In this document: one piece after another, positions 13,080-25,375 of the stretch
How positions within the stretch are numbered: position 1 is the first letter of the stretch
Layout of the letters: every line of letters begins with the position of its first letter
NCBI GenBank assembly: GCA_037389465.1
Contig: JAZARR010000179.1
Coordinates: 640,501 to 704,500, forward strand
Source: Baylisascaris procyonis
Taxonomy: Eukaryota; Nematoda; Chromadorea; Rhabditida; Ascarididae
Length of the DNA stretch: 64,000 nucleotides
Direction of reading: 5' to 3'
Notes under the pieces: model-generated
What the model was told of the DNA's origin: nothing
Database searches by the model: none
Seen by the model: the letters and a program-made list of their open reading frames with translations, nothing else
Position numbers and translations under genes: made by a program

Positions 13080-14038
13080 CTACTGGAAGTTGTTAAAATA
13101 ATGAAAATCGAACTGTTGCATAATTAGGAGAGAAAAATAGTGAGAGAAAAAATTAGGATGTTTTATTGTCATCTTTGAGTAAGACACATCTATCTTAATA
13201 TGAATTTTTAATTATTCAATATTTCTTTTAGAATAAAATACCAACGTGAATCATAACTTTTTTTGGTTAAAGGAATATTATTCGAGTAAGTAAGTATTAA
13301 CGAGTAAAAGAAAAAGTCATCTTACCTTGGCAAGTACAGTGCAAAATTCCTCGTCGAACGCATCAGCCAAATGTTGAAGTCTGCGCGCAATTGCTTTCGC
13401 CATTTCGACATCAACTACAACGAAATTCTTTAGACCTACTAAACTAGGGTTTCATCAATGATTTGACCGATCTGCAGGGAAATGCTACCTTGTTCGTAAC
13501 TCAATGTCACATAATTGGCAAACAAATTCGAATATGCAAAAATATAGTTTCATTTTCAAACTAAGTCGAAAACTAAGTTGTTCTCTGCATAAAACCAGTC
13601 AACGTTAATTTATATAATTTATATTGAATAAATCTGAATGGGAAACAATAAACGTCTGTTCTACGCTTAACTTTTGTGGTGAATCCAAAAACACCAAATT
13701 AAACACGACAAAAAAAGATTTAAAAATTTGAATTAATGAAATATGCAAATTGTTTAGAACATAATTCTAATAGTACAGCGAAAAATTTAACAATAGGATC
13801 TACCTGAAGAAGTTTGTACCGCGGCATCTTTTGTTCGTATTCGTTGATGAGTGTTATCATCGAAACAGAGCGATTTGCATACATTTCGCCTAATTGGTGT
13901 ACTTGTTTGGCTTGAACGGAATTGGCAAAAAGAAGGACCCGCGATGATAGTCTCGGAATTGTTGTTGAACGATTCAGGACTGAAATAGCCAATCGGGCTT
14001 TCATATCCGCTCTCTGAGAGAATGCACGACGTGAACAT
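13080..14038 (-). CDS. BH3-only protein (copy 1), three exons
   Basis: Minus-strand exons are 14038-13804, 13414-13326 and probably 13112-13080 (TAG). The ATG at 14038 directly follows a TTTCAG acceptor, so the mRNA begins with a 5' UTR exon or a trans-spliced leader. Exon 1 ends in phase 1 before GTAGAT, exon 2 enters with two bases and ends before GTAAGA, and the short last exon follows a pyrimidine-rich tract ending GCAACAG. The protein is 118 residues. Residues 87-98 read IARRLQHLADAF, a canonical BH3 core close to BMF (IARKLQCIADQF). Upstream lie ESGYES (9-14), like a beta-TrCP DSGxxS degron, SP sites at 14 and 20, and AAVQTS, resembling a dynein-light-chain site. BH3-only proteins antagonise BCL-2/CED-9 at mitochondria. 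There is no obvious membrane tail. The last exon is the least certain part. Confidence 0.68.
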
Positions 14039-15000
14039 CTGAAATGCCGTTTACTCTTTGCTACCGCATCCCTGCCCGTAGTCAAACCTCTAGTAAGGAA
14101 TATTGCTGTAGAAATGCGCTATTTCTGTTGGATAGTTTTTTCTCACATTTTAAAAGCAGAAATGTTGCCGATATTTGCAAGATTTCAATTGGCAATAAAA
14201 TATGCGAGGAGTATTTAAATCATTTTAAGCATTTATAAATAAAAATTTCAATATTCTTAACACACATATATTTAAATAACTTTTGAGAAATATTTTACGG
14301 GTATAATGTGCAAACATCTCGACTAAGTGTTAAAAAATGAATACTAGAGTTTAATTAACGTACAAATATACCACTCGTCTACTTAAAATTTATAGTCAAA
14401 TTTTTTCCCACAAATGGATATTAATAATTCTTATATTATTTCCTCAAGAACATAGTAGTTATCAATACTATAATATTAGAAGTATTAGGGAATAAAGTAA
14501 ATAGAACATTACAAATAATGTACCAGTGAAGAGACAAATGAACTGATTGCTGAAGAAATCGAGAATAAAAACCAATCGACGAAGCCTCAATACCGTAAAT
14601 ACGGATAGGTTTGTCGAACAATGTGGTAGACAACCGATACGGATGGGTGTGCCTCCTATAAGCAACAGCACAAACGATTGACCCATGCGAAGAGCGGCTC
14701 CAATTAATATTAGCTAGATATAGCTCCGCCCATTGAACGTTTACGCTCACTATGGCAACTCGCCAAGTGTAGCAGCGATTTCCCGCAAACGTCACGCCTA
14801 CCGTAGGAAACACGAGAAACGAAGATTTCGCGCATATGAAGCATTTTGTTATGACCGTAGTGATAGAAGAACAATAAGTAAATCTTTGAAAATAACCTTC
14901 AGCCTCAGCTAATATTATGTATTCTTCTTTATCCTCGCATTCGATGACCTCTTGAAAATAGCTCTTTGCATAATTTCTTCCTGAATTCAATCATTCTTCG
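14039..15000 (-). promoter_or_regulatory. Upstream region of BH3 copy 1
   Basis: This holds the acceptor before the ATG of BH3 copy 1 and, further upstream on the same strand, a 184-codon open frame (14990-14436, from a TTG). That frame overlaps a GC-richer core at 14.64-14.85 kb with a GGGCGGAGC element and TATATCTA nearby. I read the block as promoter or 5' UTR rather than protein: the peptide resembles nothing I know, has no ATG at its start and carries no good splice sites. Confidence 0.35.
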
Positions 15001-16172
15001 AATTTAGTTCATGACTTCTTTATTCCGAGTCGTGACTTTGTACGAGCTAAAAAAAATTATGACCGCTGACATTTGATCTCGAACGCTAAAGATAAGAAGG
15101 AATCTGATCTGCATAGTTTAGAAAACTTTGAAGAATCTTGGAAAATATGAAAAATTTTCTTAATTTGTTCAAAATCACCGAAGATTATTGTAAAAAGGAT
15201 GTTGCTAATATTACAATCTTCTATTAGCTTACTGATTTCGATATAGCTGAAAATTTTTGAGTGGCAACATCAATGCTAATTTTGCACTGTTTTGCATAGT
15301 TTGCTGATCATTGCTACTTTATTGCATATTGCACATAGTACGACTATTACATTCCCCAATGTTTTCATCGATCAAACTTGCCTGTTGCACATCGTAATGA
15401 AGTAGTCTCCGCTCATTCGCAACTTCGATCTGTGGGTTTCAATTGCCCATAACCGCAAATTGCACAACTGCAAATTGCGAAAAGAACAGTGCATATGTTT
15501 GAAAATGCCGCAATTCTTTTGATCAAATCTCACGTCTTTTCGCATTACCTCCAAATATCATCTCATTTCTTTCATTTTTTGATCACTGCATCATTCGGAC
15601 GATCTGCCAAGGCCAATATAGGCGTTCATTGTTATTCGAACGCATTCGATGAGCACTTATTGCAAACCGCGTCTGAAATTGTAGACCCTGTGCAAAATCA
15701 TTCATTACTGATGATGCAATTGCATTCATGACAGTTGTGATGGATGATTTAAAAGTACTAAGTGGTAATATTTCCTGAAATAACTTGTTGTGGGATGAGA
15801 CGAATAATTTTGAAGACTTAGGTTCTAAGTGGTGTTGTTTGTTTAAGACGTTTTTTGGCGATTTCCATTTGTCATGCTCTCAGAATTCTTTTTTTTTTTT
15901 GTATTGGCTAGACTTAGGATGATCGACAAGAGATGTGAATGAGCCAATTGTTTATAGCATTATGTCGATGTAAAACGTCGAATTCGCGCATTTATAAGGT
16001 GAGTAATTAGCGTTGTGATGTGGATGCATTGTTATCGTTCCGTAATAATGTAATGGTGTCAAGCAATTAGTCACCCAATGAGTGCTGCTCACTTGCAGCT
16101 GCTCTTCCGCATCACAACCACTCTTATACCGTAGTGCCATCATTTCTACATTTCATCCTAACATTCCTCCTT

Positions 16173-16201
16173 CCCCCTCCCCCGCCCCTCCCCCCCCTCC
16201 C
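16173..16201 (-). other. G-quadruplex-forming tract (minus strand)
   Basis: Plus-strand runs of 5, 5, 4, 8 and 3 C are separated by single bases. The minus strand therefore satisfies G3+N1-7 four times over with one-base loops, the most stable class of predicted quadruplex. Confidence 0.75.
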
Positions 16202-19200
16202 TCCACGGATTCACCTCTTCTCCTTCAATGTGTACCAGCAACCTCATATATTCTCAAATATATGCACCCCTGTCAATAACTGAAGCAGCTGAAATGCATA
16301 GTTTTTAGGAAGCGATTTCGTCAGCGTTAATAGTGTCTTTCATTTCTTGAAGAAAAGGCGAAAATTTCATCACTTACCAAATCTAATTTTAGGCATTGTT
16401 ACAAACAATGCATAAGTTTTGTTCGCGCAAAGGTCAGCTGTCATTAACTATGAGCAAATTTAATGAATTTGGCTGCCTCTAATTCGAATCGACTATAAAA
16501 TGTTGACTTCAAGTTAGAAATCTCCTAATGTTATACAAGCCGAATCCAGAATTTTTCTTTCATGCTATATTTTTCTTATATTAAGTTATCATATTATGAT
16601 CGAGAAAGAGAGCATGACTTGGATGCAAACAAATATGGCGTCTTTACGTTGTTGATTGCTAAGCACTCGTTAATCCACTCGAACAATACGCATACTGAGC
16701 AGGTGCTCATTTAGCCAATTGCACTTGTGCATAGATTCTTCACCGTAATCGTTTCACCTTCTTCACTGCTTAAAACAATAGTGCTGCTTCACTTAGCTGT
16801 GTGATAGACCAACAAGGACATACAGTGCTATCAAGATAACGATAATTAAACCTTCAAAGATAAAGAGATAATAACACCTGGACAGGTCTGGTAAGGATAT
16901 ACGGGTATTTATGACATTAATATCAAAAGTGGAACATCCTTTATCTTTACGCAAATTAAAAGGGAATTAAACTAGAGTCATCATACCTCTTCAAATAAAA
17001 AGCCTCTTTGTGTGCTGTTCAAGTGAGCATGACAGTTGAGCATTTTTTAACTGGTCGCTTTTCTAAGTGTCTTAGATATATATATTTCTGCATGAGATTT
17101 CACAAGCAGAATATTAGTATCTTGTGAAGGTACATACTGGTTCAACGGTCTTTTTCAATTTATATACTTTTATATGCAAGTCTCCATCAACGCAAATCAA
17201 AAGATTCTTAAGTTATAAAGCATTCTTATTGAAAAGTTTATCAATCTCTACAAAAATACTTACGTCTTTATAATTCAACTGGGCTATGAAGGTTCTGAAT
17301 TTGCGGACATCTTCCGGTATTACCGAATATATCACTTTGTTCTGGTGCACTTTCCGGCATCATAAATTCTCACCGTTCTTAAAAGTTTTAATTCCCTTTA
17401 ATGAATGTTTCAATTCAATAGCACCTAACGCTCATCTAAAGAATGGACAAGTTCAACGCCTATGGCAATAGCATTTTGATTGTGTGAATTGTTTTGTCTG
17501 CCGATGTCATCACCGATGTCATATTCGGCGCTTCTTCTTTGTTACTATACCCATAAGTTAAAAATTACCATTAGTCAAACGGAAATCATATTCACACATT
17601 TCCCAATGGGGAAGTATTCGCCGGTTGCGGCACTACCACAAAAGAAATAAACAACGACACTAATTCGATTATTTATTAGTCGACGCTTTCCCGATCAACA
17701 TGCTACGCTTTTATGGGAAAACTAAATTGCTGCTATTGACCATCGAGAAACTAAAATGCTGAATTTCAGCTAAAATAATGGTAACGAACGCTCTATGCTA
17801 AAGAAGAGTACATTGTAGGGATCATGGACATGTGTTCTAAGTGTTTATTGAGTTTCTTGAGGGAACTACTAATGAGAAAAGTTTTTTGAGATGGGCTATT
17901 ATTGTTCTCTCAAATCGTCAGATGAAGGTGTGGGGCTTGTCTGACAAAACATTTCATAAATAAGGTGTTTCTTTCAAAACTATATGACATTTTAAAGTGA
18001 AGTAAAGAAATCTAAAATTACTCGTCATTTAATATCATCTACTTTTCCAAACTGCGATTGACTTGCGAAGCAAGGTGAGGTAATTGTAATAACCCTAAAT
18101 CAAGTGAATTCCATACGGTTCACCAAAAACCAGTACCAAAAGACTTGACGAAGTTCATAAACACCTGAACAAAAAGTGAATAAAATCGAGAAATTTTTCA
18201 TTCTCCTTCCTCTAGAATGTCTACATCTCTAACCAATGGCCTTAAACACTGAAAACCGTTCCTCACCATCCTTCCCCTTCTCATTCCTTTATTGAATTTC
18301 AATTAGAAAAGCGCAACACTTACACGAGTTGATACTTGTAATCTCTGTGAAATATCTGAATTGATATTTTTGTCGCCTATCCTTCAAAGTTGTTTTAAAC
18401 CATAAAGTCGGAAATAACCTTTAGGCGACGAGAGTTTTTTCTAAGCATAGATAGTCAAATATGCTGAAAGCTTGAAATATGATATTTTTCGGGTTAAAAA
18501 TCTATGTGCACTAATCCCATAACCTCCATAACATACTAATCTCAATGACTATAGCCTCATAACGAAAGCGGAGAAGATGGCATCTTCAGAATGAAATGAG
18601 GCATCTGGCCTTTTGGTGAGAAGAGCAAATAACGAAGTGCCAGAGTGATGCGACACTCTTCAAAGACTGTTTCTTGAGAAACAGTGCTGAGATTACTACG
18701 CTTATTTATTGGGTGTTATATGTCCTGTCATCATGTTTACCTTCTATTTGTTTCATAAGCGATCAAAGAGTGCGCCGATATTGCGTTGTCTTTGCGCGAA
18801 AAATGAGAACATAGCTTCTCACATTTTTTATGAGTCTACTGCATCATATATGTAATTTTGGCTTCCGCTTTTCCCTTTCCTCTCGTCCTTCATTTCGCTT
18901 GCCCCCTAGTTCCGTTCAAGTCTGTTAAACTGATAGCCTTTCCTAATTTATTAAAATATTCGTTCAATCCTTAAGCATTTTCCCATAAATCTTGCAGCAA
19001 GAAAATCGCACTTATTTAATTGCAAATTTGAATCGACGCTCACCTTCAAAAAACCGACGTTATTTTCTTTACTATTCTTCAATGTTATTGAAATGTTCAA
19101 GGAAAGATCGTTGAAATATATTCTCGTGTTTCTAATTCAACAGTAATTGTGTTTTTACGTAAGTTACAATTTGCTACTAGCAATCATCTTATCTACGCTG

Positions 19201-19326
19201 AAACTAACCGATTCATTCAGTTTACTGAAAAGCCCATCTAACGTCTATTAAATTTTTTAGTTTATGCTCAATCTATGCTATAAAGATGCAACGTTTCTAC
19301 TTGGCACAATTTTGAGTCTCTAATAA

Positions 19327-19359
19327 CCCCCAATCTCCCTCCCTCTCCCCCTTCCCCCC
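19327..19359 (-). other. G-quadruplex-forming tract (minus strand)
   Basis: Plus-strand C runs of 5, 3, 3, 5 and 6 with loops of 1-5 bases give a canonical quadruplex motif on the minus strand. It lies about 40 bases from the dispersed repeat at 19397-19608. Confidence 0.75.
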
Positions 19360-19396
19360 AACAAAAGCCTCATACTCGCGCATTGTTTATCCGAAT

Positions 19397-19608
19397 AAAG
19401 GCATACTGGCAAATTGATGAGTAGGCATTTTAAACAATCGATTGAAGCACCGTAAACATTATACGATCACTGTTATTACGGTATTATTACCCAGTATGCA
19501 GTATATTCAGGAAATAATTTACGCACCACTTCTTTGATCTCTCAAATATTCAACAAAAGTTTTGCCAATGAATGCGACCTTCCATATATGCGAATGAAAG
19601 TGTGTTTC
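19397..19608 (+). repeat. Dispersed repeat, copy A
   Basis: This matches the reverse complement of 30653-30884. The best block (19405-19449) is identical at 44 of 45 bases to 30871-30827, and further blocks align around TTACGGTATTATTACCC and at the far end (CGAATGAAAGTGTGTT). No ORF, target-site duplication or long terminal repeat is obvious, so it may be a non-autonomous transposon of the MITE type. Confidence 0.7.
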
Positions 19609-19691
19609 ATCGAAACGCCCTATATTTTCAAATGAAAGCATTTCTGTAAGCTTTGAAGTTTTTCGAATGTTTAATCATCATGCAGAACTTC

Positions 19692-19711
19692 AAAAAAAAA
19701 AAAAAAAAAAA
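19692..19711 (+). repeat. Poly(A) run, 20 bases
   Basis: An uninterrupted A20 run. It could be a homopolymer microsatellite or the tail of a retroposed copy, but no source transcript is recognisable upstream. Confidence 0.7.
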
Positions 19712-21728
19712 TTCTTTTATTATCTCATTAATTTGTTCCGTTGTAAACATAATAAAAGCACGCTTGAATGCGCAGCAAGATGATAATCACAACTCTGAAT
19801 ATGTCCGTAACAAAAGGTCAAAGGGCAACATGTGTTCGCAATAAGATCGCACTATGAACGAGAATATCGGTAATTAATAGCTAAATTGCGAACAACTGTT
19901 CGCATCGTTATGCGTCAACTCAATCAATCCTCAGCGATGAGTAGCTAGCTATAAGAGTACCGTATACGATATGCGTCGATGAGCACAACTTGAAGCATTT
20001 TACAGCATTATTTAATCAGGTTCGAATACCTGGCTAATTTTGCTCATCGGAGAGTAGGTAATGTAAATAAAAACGAATGCCACAGATTGGCTATGGTGAA
20101 AACCTTTGTTGTACATTGCTCGAATTCCAGATGGACCGTTCGAACACCAATTTAAGAGCCCTAATGGAAATTCGCCGATGAAAATCCTTAGCGCCAGTTC
20201 TCTTATGTGCGAGGGTTGCTACTGGGCAATAGCGCTTACTCGAGAGAATACCTACTTTAAAGCGTTCAACAAGTATATTTTTTATTATGCGATTTCTTTT
20301 GTCTAAAATATATTTTTGCTGCTTATTTTAAAGAATGTTAAAAATCGAATGAATACTTTAAAAATGAAGATAGAACTTACCGAAAATTGATATGATGAGT
20401 GGAATAAGTCAAAGCAGAAAAATGAACGATTAAAATGTTGCACATTTGTCCATAGCCAAAACATACCGGCAAGTATACCTTCCTACAAATTACCCGTGCA
20501 TGAATTAGACATTATTATTGCGCAGGTAGAAGTATGGCAAAGGTTACTAACTATAAATACAAATATTTCTAACTAAAATAGTGACCAATTATCGCATACT
20601 GTTTCCCATCTATAAAAAAACGCAATTAACAGCTGCAGATTAGGAATTTCAAAGCAACAATAATGATATTTCGATCATTACACAATACCGTATGCTTAGA
20701 AATCCAACATCAAAATATGCAAATTAAGCGATCTTTTTAACCGATCATGAGGGATGAAACTCATTTCCATGCAAGTAATCGCTTATCTATTGGAGATTCT
20801 CAAACCCTAGAGAGTGTAGCTTAGCAAAAGAGGTGAAGCTGATTAGTCAAAGCAAAATTTACGCAGAGATTCATTGAAAGAGAAACAAACAATGAACTCT
20901 AAATGAAGTAAAGCTTTATAGCATGAAAGAGATTTATTACAAAACGCGTACCTCTATAGATGAGAGGGCAATTAAAGGAAAAAAAGATAGGGGAGAGAAG
21001 GGGAGGGGATAGAGCATGAATATGGTTTATTATAACTAGCACAATAGTGGAAACAAACTAGAAGAGAAGGCATTTGTCAATCGCACTTCGCACGGTTGTT
21101 ATATGTAATGGTAGAGGCAAATCTCTGACACAACATAACATGTAGGAACATTTGTCATTTGTCACGTATGACCACATAGTTTTGTCACCATTACATTCAA
21201 GGCCAATTATTTCAAAATAACGAAAGTGATAGCCACCTATTCGCCTATCGTCACTTCGATGACCTTGCTCTTGAACACGTTATCTTATTGTTGAATCAAT
21301 CGTATTTACTCAATGAAAAATTAAGGTGCCCGCATAGGTTCATCCCTCAAAATTTGCAAATTTCATCTAACGTTCAACAGAGAGAATTCTTTTGATCGCA
21401 GGTTTAAAACTGTTGAAAATATTTCAAAATTGAACCATATCAAACCTTCATTTTCGCTTCAACTTCAAGCCGATTTTATCTCTGTCCACGTATTAATTAC
21501 ATAAGTCGCGAATTAAAAAAAAAAGAAGCATTGCCTTATTGTATGTCCATCGAGAACCGAACAATTCTTTTCAATACGAAATTAAGTAGCTGCTTACCTG
21601 ATCGTTATTCTCACCAGCCAAGGTTATATTCATTTCATATTGATTAACGCAATGCTCTTTGAGCAAATTTTCTTCGCTTCAAAAAAGTCTCGTTCAATAG
21701 AGGCTAATTCATAGAAGCTAATTGAAGC

Positions 21729-21836
21729 ATTATAACACAGATTCACAAAACTGAACCATTATAACACAGATTCACAAAACTGAACCATTTAACACAGATT
21801 CACAAAACTGAACCGTTATAGCACGAATTCGCAAAA
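21729..21836 (+). repeat. 29-bp tandem repeat, about 3.7 copies
   Basis: The copies are 21729-21757, 21758-21786 (identical to the first) and 21787-21814 (one base shorter), followed by a diverged partial copy to 21836. Each contains CACAGATTCACAAAACTGAA. It is a minisatellite and likely length-polymorphic. Confidence 0.85.
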
Positions 21837-24137
21837 GTCATACATTGTAGCTGCAAACGGAAACAATTACCCGTAATCAGATACTAACAATAGGCAAACA
21901 CGTCATCGATAACTATTTACACAGGTGACCATCATAAACGTAATTCACTTTTGCGCAAATACACCGTTCGTTTCTTAGAGACAGATCCTTTTTCATTCAT
22001 TAGAATCTTCGATGTGCAATAATCACCCATCTATTTAAAGAAGGACGAACAATTAAATCGGCTTTCTTTTATGTGTGGTAGTGATTGAGCTTTAGTGTTA
22101 GTGTTATCATTGGCTCAAATTACGAGAATTGTCGCTAACTGATAAAAATAATCATATCACTTTTAATGAAGATTATATTAAGCTAGCAACTCAGTTGTTA
22201 TACGATGCTGAGATAATACAGAAATCATTTTTTCCTACATAGTCTTCATATATGAGAGCAGTAGATAATAAAATAATTTTTTTTTTTAAACACTATATAT
22301 AAGCAACTCACAAATTAATGGTCACAAGGTTTCATTTGTGCAGAAGATTTTTTAACAAGATTTGCAACATATTTGTTAATACTATCGCCATTGTGTGGTG
22401 GCAATCTAATGATCCCTTATGGGCACCACATACGTAGTCTTCGAATCTCAATACTTGCCCCTTTCATACAAAGAAAGCGATGATCGTCCCTTATAGCGTA
22501 GATATTATTGTCTCAGTAGAGAAGTTGACCAACGAAAAGGCATCGTTGTAAGAATCATGCGATAATAAAAATGAGGCTAGAGGATTTACAACTGCCCTGC
22601 AGTAGAGTGCAGCGATAATAGATCGGAATTTGCAAAGTACGTTTATCGTATTGCGTAGAAACTTTTGCGGGGTCACCAACAGTGGAGAATACTAAAGAAT
22701 GTTGAATCGATTTTAATGAAATTGAGTGATCATAAGCACATTCTGTTGTTGTCGTTTGTTTGTATCGTCATGATGAATCAAAGGCTTGAGCTTTTATTAT
22801 TTTTTAGTTCAATTCAAAGCTTGAATAAAATTAATGTAACTTACTCATTACTCTAGAAATAAACATTTTGTATCCTCTAATTGGGTTGCCTCATCGGTCC
22901 TAAGTGAATGAGGTGTCAATCGTGGCTTAATGCTTATTGTACGCATGAATGGGCTTGCTTATCTAGTGACAGGCGAGAAATTTGAGACCGGATGCATAGA
23001 CACTTCCCATGGTTGCACCTGCTCGATTGCTGAGCATATAAGTGCCTCATATAGATTAATGACCACAATCCAATCAGTATTGTTGATTTAGTCGTCTACC
23101 ATAACATATTTCTCTAATCACCTCTCCATGACAAACAGTGACAATTATTGATTGATCAGCAAAACCCAATACAGTAGTTGCATTGCTTACATTATTTAAC
23201 TGAAGGAATCGGTCATGATATCCCTAAATCTAAGAATCCAAGAACAAAACTTTATTGTACTTTATCAATATCCGTTAATTCCCTTACCCCAAATTTCAGT
23301 CAGTTCGGTGAGACCTTTACCTATTTGGCTTGAGCGCGAACGTATTGGATTAATGGCTACCTTTAATTCTCAAAAATCATAGGGAGGAGGAGGGAAGGAA
23401 AGAGAGGAAATAAGCCGGGAGAAACAGCGCAAGTTGCATACCGATAAGCTTATTACAACTTCGATCACGTGGGAATAGCATAACATGGCGCATCATGAAA
23501 CATGCTAAACACATCTGTCTCATTAATATATCATTGAGCTGAAGTATGACGCATAATGGCAAATCTCCTCGGCAAATACCCAACATAGAGCGTCAGCGAT
23601 GGGCGCTATAGTTGTGTTCCTTTTGCAACTTCTGCAGGTTTTGCTCGTTGTTTCATACGATCAGCAATCGTAGGATTAACCGAAAATGTTGCGTTGATCG
23701 GTTTCTTTTTTCATTTTCTATCAATGAAGGCGATAAATCCAAACAGCTAATTTTTGTCCAACTTCAGAACTCTACTCTATAAAATTGGATCGTCACATGT
23801 ATGTTTTTTAAAATTTTCCTGGAACATTTTTACTTACTTCCGGTGTTTTCACACAATTTTGGAAATGGTACTTTATGGCAGCGTAATATCTGTGCTAGTG
23901 TATGTGGACGTTGGTTTTACGTCTGTCTGCCCGTTAGTCACAAATCTTATGCCATAGAGGCTATGACAAAGAAAATTGAGGAACATTATCGACACTATGA
24001 GGTGACTACTTCATCGAAATTCATCGAAGTAGGTGATTTGATCATCTTTTCATTGGGATTGATTACATGAGTAACTGATCCCTCGTGAAGCCATCATGCT
24101 GATTCGAAAGATTATTTTTCTCGCACAAGACGTATCC

Positions 24138-24210
24138 GCCTCGAAACGCCGAATTCGACTCCGAAATGTCTAGTTCAGCCACGAAATGTTGAGTTCGGCT
24201 CCGAGACGAC
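24138..24210 (+). repeat. Degenerate 20-bp tandem repeat
   Basis: About 3.5 diverged copies of a unit like CTCCGAAATGTTGAGTTCGG. The copies differ at several positions. It is GC-richer than its flanks and not clearly coding. Confidence 0.55.
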
Positions 24211-25263
24211 TTTTGGTTAGCGAGCGATCGGTATCTTGCGAACGAGAGTAATTAATTATCTTGTCACTTCCTCTGTATATTTAGAACGTGATAAGCTGAA
24301 TGAAGTACGGCCCGCATATCATGGCAATCTCCTTGACCCGTTTTTTTTCAAACGTCTGAATTTTCGTTTTCCTAATTGAGTGATATGAATTGAAATGGAA
24401 TGAAAAAACCGAATTTAGCGCATTAGCATTGATGGGGCGCTTTTCCACTCATTTGTTTCTTCATAAAATTTTCCAATTATTCCATCTTTGCATTTTCATC
24501 GTTTTTAAGAAATTTAAGATGCACATGACGAGATTAGTGAATTATATATAAACTGAATTTTCAACTATTCTAAGAGAAGTTTTTCGCTGAATAGACGTTA
24601 TTTGCGTCGATTTTATATGTCTATCAAATGTGTTGTTGCTTACATCAAACCTTGAGTTTTTCTTCATTTTATTTTTTTTCTCCATTTATTTTTTTGATAC
24701 TTGTAAAATTCCAAGATAATAGATAATTTTCTCCAGGAAAAAAACTTCCAACTGTTTTAGAAGTAATTTTTTCATCAATAAAATTTTTAGCAGTACTGAA
24801 AAAAAAGACTAAAGCGTCTTGTTGAGGGAGTTCTCATTCACTAAAAATTCTTTCCTTTCACAAGCATAGTCAGCCTATAATTATTGGTTCTCATAATGTT
24901 GTTCCTTTCTAAGGAACGCTTGATGAACCATCAGGTTTATGAATTATTGCCTTGTTGGGAATTTCTATCTCGGCAATAGTTAGAATTTTTCAATATTTGC
25001 TTTTTTTTGCAAATATTTCAAATGACAGTTTATGGAACTTTCAAGGATTCATGGATTTTGTAAGAAAAATCCATAATTCCTCTACAAGATGCCCCTTTGA
25101 ATAAGAAAGGATCTGTCTTGTTGAGTACATTCGTTAAAGTTGAAATGAAATATCGGTGAATGTGAGGCAAACTTCGATCACCATAATGAAGTATTCGTAA
25201 ATATTACTGGATAAGTGAGGGATGCACTCGATGATCAGAGATGTGTTGAGTGAAAGATGCGTG

Positions 25264-25375
<112 letters not shown>

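Noticed and set aside
13414..13804. Reading BH3 copy 1 in the 121-codon frame that runs through the exon 1 donor
   Set aside because: That frame ignores the donor. If spliced, it gives no BH3 and meets a stop just past the exon 2 donor. The alternative frame starts at the ATG after TTTCAG and joins the BH3 in phase.
19985..20045. tRNA-like B box GGTTCGAATACC
   Set aside because: The T-arm stem is only four pairs, and no A box, acceptor stem or anticodon arm can be folded upstream.
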